Source: Cloeon dipterum
Lineage: Eukaryota; Arthropoda; Insecta; Ephemeroptera; Baetidae
Assembly: GCF_949628265.1 (NCBI RefSeq)
Contig: NC_088787.1
Location: 7,864,501-7,928,500, forward strand
Direction of reading: 5' to 3'
DNA length: 64,000 nt
Shown here piece by piece: positions 57,119 through 64,000 of the stretch (positions within the stretch are counted from its first letter, which is position 1; each line of letters starts with the position of its first letter). The translations under genes and the position numbers were made by a program. The notes beneath the pieces were generated by a model. That model worked only from the letters and a program-made list of their open reading frames with translations, had not been told where the DNA came from and did no database searches.

Positions 57119-57728
57119 TGTTAGAGTCACTTACGTTCCAATAAAACCACATCATAAATCATTGTTAGACAGCAGTTAAACGGCGGTGTATAATTTCTAC
57201 TTTTCTATTTGATAAAATACAGAGAATTCAAAAATAATAACGTAATTAATACAGAGGAGATTAATTTGTCAATCAGTTATTTGCACTTTTCATAGTTTTT
57301 GCTAATTTTGGAGAAACTGGACTATTTATTTGAGTTTAGAAGTTGCTGAGAGTATTTAGTCGCGCGTTCTTGCCAGGCCAGCAAGACGCAGATATTTTAT
57401 TCTAAGGATTTCGGACTGCTCACAAGCAGTGAGGCAATTAATATTTCTAAAGTCTCATGATTATTCCAACTCGCTGCCGTGCATGAGCAGCCGAGTTGGT
57501 AATAATTATGACCGATTGTTGGCATTATTAATCAGCCTAGTTGAATAATATAGTTCAGTGGATCACATCACAGTTTAAGGAGAGTGAGTTTATTGTTAGA
57601 AGCATAATTAAAGAGAGCAAATATAATAACATAATAATAAGCAAGGCATAATCAGTAATATTGAGGAGAGGCTTTTGAGAATGGCTTGGCCCAGTAGCAG
57701 ATACAGTGTTAAATAGAGAGGTGCATAG

Positions 57729-59855
57729 TAGTGCTTTGCGCGGGTCGCGGGTTTGAAGGTTGAACCCGCAAAACCCGCACCAAACCCGCGGGTGCGGGTC
57801 CAGATTTTGCAAATCCAATATGGCGTAGTGCGGGTTGACTCAGCAAACCCGCAACTTTTTTGTAATTCTAATAGCACCAACAACAGACCCTCCTGCCAGC
57901 ACCAAAAACAGAAAAAAACGGCCCCTCCTGCTAGTACCAAAAAATGACCCCAATACACAAAAAAATGACCCCTCTGCACCAAAAAATGACATTTTTTTCC
58001 ATAGGGAGGGGTCAATTTTTTCCCTAGGGAGGGGTCAATTTTTTCCCTAGGGAGGGGTCATTTTTTTCCATAGGAAGAGGTCAATTTTTTCCATAGGGAG
58101 GGGTCATTTTTACCATAGGGAGGGGTCATTTTTTTCCATAGGGAGGGGGCACTTTTTTCCAAAGGGAGGGGTCATTTTTTTCCATAGGGAGGGGTCAATT
58201 TTTTCCCTAGGGAGGGGTCAATTTTTTCCATAGGGAGGGGTCATTTTTTTCCATAGGGAAGGGTCATTTTTTCCATTGGGAGGGGTCATTTTTTTCCCTA
58301 GGGAGGGGTCATTTTTTTCCCTAGGGAGGGGTCATTTTTTCCCTAGGGAGGGGTCATTTTTTTCCATAGGGAGAGGTCAATTTTTTCCATAGGGAGGGGT
58401 CATTTTTACCATAGGGAGGGGTCATTTTTTTCCATAGGGAGGGGGCACTTTTTTCCAAAGGGAGGGGTCATTTTTTTCCATAGGGAGGGGTCAATTTTTT
58501 CCCTAGGGAGGGGTCAATTTTTTCCATAGGGAGGGGTCATTTTTTTCCATAGGGAAGGGTCATTTTTCCATAGGGAGGGGTCATTTTTTTTCCCTAGGGA
58601 GGGGTCATTTTTTTCCCTAGGGAGGGGTCATTTTTTCCCTAGGGAGGGGTCATTTTTTTCCATAGGGAGAGGTCAATTTTTTCCATAGGGAGGGGTCATT
58701 TTTACCATAGGGAGGGGTCATTTTTTTCCATAGGGAGGGGGCACTTTTTTCCAAAGGGAGGGGTCATTTTTTTCCATAGGGAGGGGTCAATTTTTTCCCT
58801 AGGGAGGGGTCAATTTTTTCCATAGGGAGGGGTCATTTTTTTCCATAGGGAAGGGTCATTTTTTCCATAGGGAGGGGTCAATTTTTTCCATAGGGAGGGG
58901 TCATTTTTTTCCATAGGGAAGGGTCATTTTTTCCATAGGGAGGGGTCATTTTTTTTCCCTAGGGAGGGGTCATTTTTTTCCCTAGGGAGGGGTCATTTTT
59001 TCCCTAGGGAGGGGTCATTTTTTTCCATAGGGAGAGGTCAATTTTTTCCATAGGGAGGGGTCATTTTTACCATAGGGAGGGGTCATTTTTTTCCATAGGG
59101 AGGGGGCACTTTTTTCCAAAGGGAGGGGTCATTTTTTTCCATAGGGAGGGGTCAATTTTTTCCCTAGGGAGGGGTCAATTTTTTCCATAGGGAGGGGTCA
59201 TTTTTTTCCATAGGGAAGGGTCATTTTTTCCATAGGGAGGGGTAATTTTTTTCCCTAGGGAGGGGTCATTTTTTTCCCTAGGGAGGGGTCATTTTTTTCC
59301 ATAGGGAGGGGTCATTTTTTTCCATAGGGAGAGGTCAATTTTTTCCATAGGAAGGGGTCATTTTTTCCATAGGGAGGGGTCATTTTGCTGAAAAAAGTGA
59401 CCCCTATGCACCAAAAAAATGACTTCTCTGCACTAAAAAATGACCCCACTGCACCAAAAAATGACCCCTATACTCCAAAAAGTGACCCCTATACACCAAA
59501 AAGTGACCCCTCTGCCTGCACCAAAGTGACCCCTCTACTTGCCTTCAAGCCGTGTTTAATTTAACGTAAAATTTGGCAAAATCTGAAATTTAATTTTCCG
59601 TGGTCTTGATTTCATTACTACACATTTTAAAGATAAACTGACCCGCAAAACCCGCACCAAACCCGCGGGTACGGGTCCTGATTTTGCAAATCCAATATGG
59701 CGGATTGCGGGTGCGGGTTGGCGCTAGGTTGGCGTAGTGCGGTTTGGGGCGGGTTCAAATTTTGAAAAAAGACATGGGTGTGGTTTGGGTGCGTTACGAA
59801 ATAAGCGGGTTCGGTGCGGGTTTGGGTTGAAAATTTGTGCCCGCGCAATGCACTA
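57729..59855. mobile_element. Non-autonomous hAT-like DNA transposon with an internal minisatellite
   Basis: The element is bounded by a perfect 8-bp duplication GTGCATAG (57,721-57,728 and 59,856-59,863), which fits the nTnnnnAn target consensus of Ac-type hAT elements. The ends are inverted repeats: TAGTGCTTTGCGCGGG on the left and, read inward, TAGTGCATTGCGCGGG on the right (one mismatch in 16). They agree with the hAT start pattern YARNG. Subterminal regions carry repeated ACCCGC or GCGGGT words on both sides (57,740-57,845 and 59,640-59,850), like transposase-binding subterminal repeats. The body is a tandem array. There is no transposase gene; the short frames are not proteins. Confidence 0.85.
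57988..59386. repeat. Minisatellite, unit about 23 bp, with higher-order structure
   Basis: About 60 tandem units of the form CATAGGGAGGGGTCATTTTT with variants: CCCTAGGG, GGTCAATT, AGGGGGCACTTTTTTCCAAAG and TTTTACCATAG. The GGGGGCAC variant recurs at 58,140, 58,436, 58,732 and 59,097, giving spacings of 296, 296 and 365 bp; variants between these markers repeat in the same order. This is a higher-order repeat of about 296 bp with one expanded period. The flanks at 57,940-57,985 and 59,395-59,530 carry looser units in the opposite orientation (AAAAAATGACCCC). Confidence 0.9.
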
Positions 59856-59863
59856 GTGCATAG

Positions 59864-62459
59864 TGGGTGAGCTCGGCGTCAGCGAGTGCTCGGCGGAGAC
59901 CAATAAAGAAGCCGCTCCATTTCTGCTAGCTGTAAGCTAACAATAATGGGTTATGGAGGGCACTAATCACTAATGTTTAGCTGTGTTGCAGATATTCTCA
60001 ACAGTTGATGTCGCAGAAGTGTAAGATAAATTTTTATTTATTTATTTATCTCTAGGATACCCAAGAGCCGATTGCCGAACCCTTTTTGTCAGCTGATTGC
60101 GGGACGCCGAATTCAGTCTTGTCCGAGCTACGCAGAACTTAAACGATAAGTACCCATTTTAATAGCTAGCGAAGCTGGCTCATAATTAGCGTTTTTCAAA
60201 TTTTCATCAAAGTCTGCATGTTTTGTTGATGCTGGAAATTTTCGAAGTCCGAGCAGAACGAAAAGTGGAGCTTATTCCTTTTCTCGTGCGACTGATATGG
60301 TTGTGCAAAACTGACAATCGATTATTTATTTTCTGGGAGCTTTATGATGTCCGGACTATCAAATGAGTGCGAATCATCAATTTTAGAGCATTTTGACAGA
60401 GTTTTAAGACTGATGTATTTTCATCCAGACCGACTATTTTCTGATTAGCTTAAAAATAGGGAGCGATATTTAACTGAAATAAAAAAAAAATGGTATTTTC
60501 CCCTTATCTATTATCGAAATCAGCCCAATCCACGAAGGTGCAACAGTGTTTCTAGCAGCAATGAGGTATACAAATTGATTTTTTTACCGTATTGTTTCTT
60601 TGTAATAGTTAAGCGAGATTCCAAGATAATTCTAACCTATTTTCGGAGTCATCATGCAGAATAAGCCTGGAGGCTCCCTTTTCACGGGAATATTTTAACT
60701 CGTTTTATTCCTAGGAGCTGATAAGAAAAACGAGTTTAAAGTTTTCCATTAATTTACGAGACATTAATATTTGCTTTGAGGCTTTGAGATATACACATTT
60801 TGTTGCAATTTTGATGAGAGTCTAAACAATGTTAGAACATATAATATAGTTCAAATTTATGCAAGACGTGTCCACATATACGCAATAAACTTTTGACTAC
60901 ATAAATTATGAATGAAATATTTATTAGACACCACGGGTGTACAACAACAGTCATATACAATAATTAAATCACAGGTTGACAGGTTCATTGCTAGTTTTTG
61001 CTTTGGCGGCTTGGCACAGTGTCAAAAGTGTTCTTATCACATTCGAGAAAATGGTAGAAACTGATTGTTTTATCACAGAATTAGCACTCGCAGTTCTCAC
61101 TCACGCAGGAGTGATAGGTCAATTTTTTACAAATCAAATAGAGAAAACCGTGACATAAGCGCGTGTCTCGTGAACATGTGTCTGTTATTAAAAAGGGCTC
61201 CCTTCCCATTTTGGTTGACCATGGCGGGGGTGACGAAAAACCCCGGGTCGATTTCGGAGGCCTCAAAATCCTGGTTAGCCATGAACTTTTTTTAAATGAG
61301 TCAGTCTCCGGCATTGAAAATCTTGTTATCAACTCTTTTACAAAAAATTCAGTGTCTGTTAATTTATATGTCTACACTATATTATAGTGTACTATTTTAC
61401 AAATTACAATGATTCCTCGTAAAATCGTTTGTAAAAGAGCGCATTTTTCTGAACGAAGACAATGTATAGCTTTTTAATCAGCATACACAGTTCAAATTCA
61501 CTGGGGCGTATTAAAATTAAATTACATGCGAACAACATTAAACTTCACCTGCGCGTATCAATGCTGGTAATTATGTGTTGCATTAACATTTCAATATTTA
61601 AATTTGCTTTTTTGGGGTCTAAAATAATTGTGACTTAATTTCCTTAATTTCATTTGACACCGCATAATTATTGTTTTCCAACTTCAAATTTGGACAAAAA
61701 TTCTTTGAAGCCGCTTAAATTAGCGAGAGCGACTTATATCCGAATTACAGAATTGTGTTTTAAGTTTGCGTTCCAACTAACAATAAGTGCGTGTGCGTAG
61801 TGAGTGTCCTGACTGGTGGCTTTGCGAACACGCTGATGGGGCGTGGGCTGTGCAGTAGTCGAGAAACAGAAGGGCGACCGCGAGCTCTGGTCGGTGGCGT
61901 CCACTGTTATCAGCTAACACTCAGGCGCGTGTAGACGCGAGCTGATTGCGAGTAGAAGCTAGATGAAGTAGTACTAAACTTGATGTGTCTTGTTACATCA
62001 TTGTGTGTAATCGCATAAAACTAAAAAACGCTTAAAACAAGCTTTTTATATAACCGGTTTTTATAAATGCATTTTATGCTTCGATTTGAGACTAATATAA
62101 AATTAGGATCAGATATGACCAAATATAAATTTTAAAATTGAAAATTTCAAATTTTTAACTTTTATTGCATATTTTTAAGATTGATTCATGAATGTGAAAA
62201 ATATAGCCGTGTACCGGTTTGATGTTACATAATACCTCGTACTTGTAAACAATGAAAGCCACAGCTGGCTACAGCCGTACAGCCACATACTTAAGATTCC
62301 TCTCGTTTTGCGATATTTCTCAGCAATAATTTCCTTTTTTCTCAACCCCACTCTAGGTCCCTGCTGGTTTGTCCTCCGCAAAATAGACAAATTCAATGAA
62401 TCTGCAGTATTAACCTCTATTAAAATTAATTCGGCCTGTAGTCGAATTCCCCTTTTCCA
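59864..62459. other. Intergenic, no gene seen
   Basis: AT-rich with no supported gene or RNA. A GC-richer island at about 61,790-61,980 has no coding potential and could be a promoter or non-coding exon upstream of POLB. The word ACTTTTGACTACATAAATTATG-like AT tracts and short frames elsewhere are unremarkable. Confidence 0.35.
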
Positions 62460-64000
62460 ATGCTGAGTTTGCCGGCAAGAAGGATTGCAACTTGTTATCT
62501 CACACTGATTGGCGGCAAAATGAGTACATCAGCGGCAGCTAAAGATCTCAACAAGGATCTCTGCGGCATGTTGAAACGTAAAGTGAATTATTATTTCCTT
62601 AAGTTGGTGACAAAATTGGCGTCCATCCCCCGTGTCATTATTTTATGACTCGTTATTAATTCGAATTTTTCCTAAATTCAAAGAAAATTGAAGAGCGTTA
62701 AAATTATTTTAACCAGATTTTTATTAAGATGAATAGAAAATTTCATAAATTAAAAATTATTCCAGAACTAGCGGAATACGAGTTGGCAGTAAACAAAAAC
62801 ATGTACAAAAGTCGTGCCTACAAACAGGCGGCGGCCACCCTGGCTAAATTGGACTACAAAGTCTCCTCAGGAGAAGAGGCGAAAAAGCTGAAGGGCATCG
62901 GCGACAAGATCAGCAAGAAAATCGACGAGTTCCTTGCCACCGGCACTTTAAGAAAGCTCGACAATGTAAGCAAAAATAATTGTTACCCTGATAGAAAACT
63001 GATAAAATTAAATTTTCAGATTCATAAAGACGCCAACAGCGAAGCAATAATTCTGCTATCCAGAGTGCATGGAATTGGATCAGCGAAAGCTCGCGAGCTG
63101 GTCACTGATTTCGGAATTAATTCATTAGAGCAGCTCCGGCAGCGTCAGGACGAGCTCAACCTCAATCATCACCAATTAATTGGCATCAAGTGAGATAAAA
63201 AATATTATAATCAATGAAAATTAGGGAAAATCTAAGAAAACGATTTTATTTTTGAATTTTTCAAATGCAAAAGAAACATTTTGCTGAAACATAATTGTGT
63301 TGATTTTCTGATCAGCTGGTTTTAAAAATGTTATCGTTATTAAAATATTTCAAATTTAAAAAGAAAAATGCCAATTCATTTAGTTAATTAATTTTAATTT
63401 TCAGATACTTTGAGGATTTTGAGCAGCAAATTCCCCGAAAGGAGATCATAAAAGTGGAGAAAATAGTAAAAGATCACATTGCCAACTTCGACCCTGAGCT
63501 GCAAGTTACATTTTGTGGGAGCTACCGGCGCGAAAAACCTGAGAGCGGTGACATGGACATTTTAGTAACAAAGTCAAGCTATGTCTCCACGTGTGACAAA
63601 AAAGAAGGATCCACCATCCTCCGCAACTTTGTCAGCGAACTGGAAAAAATCCAATTGATCACCGGTACCATCTCCATTGGCGACGTCAAATTTATGGTAA
63701 GCGGCGAGGTCAATATTTTATTAAGTAGAAAACAACAGTTAATTAAAAAGGTTAAAAAGCTTTGAAATTCTGATTCTATTTGATATAATGAAAATTTGTT
63801 TCCATGTTTTTTAATTCTCTGATTATCTGAGTTTAAAAAAAAACTATTTATTATTCCATTGAATTCCAGGGTGTTAGTAACATAGGTAGAGTTAAAGGGC
63901 ACGAGAAGAAAGACGCGTTGTACCGCCATGTGGACATCCGGGTTTGTCCCAGTGATCAGTACCATTGTCACATTCTGCACTTTACTGGCAGCAGCCTCTT
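62460..64000 (+). CDS. POLB: DNA polymerase beta, 5' part (runs off the window)
   Basis: Exons 62,520-62,577, 62,766-62,965, 63,020-63,189, 63,405-63,696 and 63,870 to the end join in frame; the last is cut by the window edge. Pol beta fills short gaps and removes 5'-deoxyribose phosphate in base-excision repair. The 8-kDa lyase domain is shown by SRAYKQAAATLAKLDYK and GIGDKISKKIDEFLATG, with the lysine equivalent to human K72 present. The helix-hairpin-helix motif is SRVHGIGSAKARELV. The polymerase domain follows with FCGSYRRE, the catalytic aspartates in SGDMDILVT and the third in HVDIRV. The family start fits MSTSAAAKDL at 62,520 (strong AAAATG context). An in-frame ATG at 62,460 would add MLSLPARRIATCYLTLIGGK, which resembles a mitochondrial presequence. 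The C-terminal third is outside the window. Confidence 0.95.

Noticed and set aside
57835-58050. Short proteins in the minisatellite region
   Set aside because: The frames are made by the tandem unit and transposon ends and have no independent support.
58000-59380. CRISPR array
   Set aside because: The units are tandem without unique spacers, in a eukaryotic genome; it is a minisatellite.
61081-61387. Overlapping open frames at 60.98-61.39 kb
   Set aside because: They overlap on both strands in AT-rich DNA, without domains or splice context.

Overview
This window is nuclear DNA of an arthropod, most likely an insect. Its AT-rich background carries small GT-AG introns, metazoan-type genes and many dispersed non-coding repeats. 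It is probably not a fly: it carries a DNA polymerase beta gene, which Drosophila lacks. I cannot name the species; the small introns would suit a compact hemimetabolous insect genome, but that is a guess.

Layout. Bases 1-18,900 hold no gene that I can support. They are a mosaic of repeats: a composite family A with nested insertions, an A-tailed SINE-like element B, families C, D, E and F, foldbacks, a TIR element and a striking cluster of six CACGTG sites. The rest is gene-bearing. A two-module TAZ zinc-finger gene (18,902-20,627, +) is followed by a WDR55 orthologue (21,485-25,796, -) and a secreted C-type lectin (26,592-27,530, +). Two mucin-like Thr/Pro-rich membrane-protein genes follow (28,316-30,194 and 31,172-34,508, both -), then a 7-kb intronic or intergenic stretch with an orphan signal-peptide exon (41,398-41,590, -). 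PRPP synthetase (43,434-47,886, -) lies head-to-head with the tRNA-splicing endonuclease subunit TSEN54 (48,624-52,088, +). A secreted S1 serine protease (53,723-54,900, +), a possible 39-residue membrane microprotein (56,292-56,411, +), a hAT-like element containing a large minisatellite (57,729-59,855) and the 5' part of POLB (62,520 to the window end, +) complete the window.

The genes do not form a pathway. WDR55 (ribosome biogenesis), TSEN54 (tRNA splicing), PRPS (nucleotide precursor supply) and POLB (base-excision repair) are housekeeping genes. The lectin and the protease are secreted effectors, and the mucin-like pair are probably surface or matrix proteins.

The exon structures given here were worked out by hand, by joining splice sites so that reading frame and family alignment are kept. 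In the completely modelled genes every phase closes. The most notable observations are the intragenic duplication in the TAZ gene (same intron, same phase, one zinc site lost in the second module), the hAT-type element with an 8-bp target duplication and an internal higher-order minisatellite, a GC-AG intron in TSEN54, an unusual activation site in the protease and the possible membrane microprotein.
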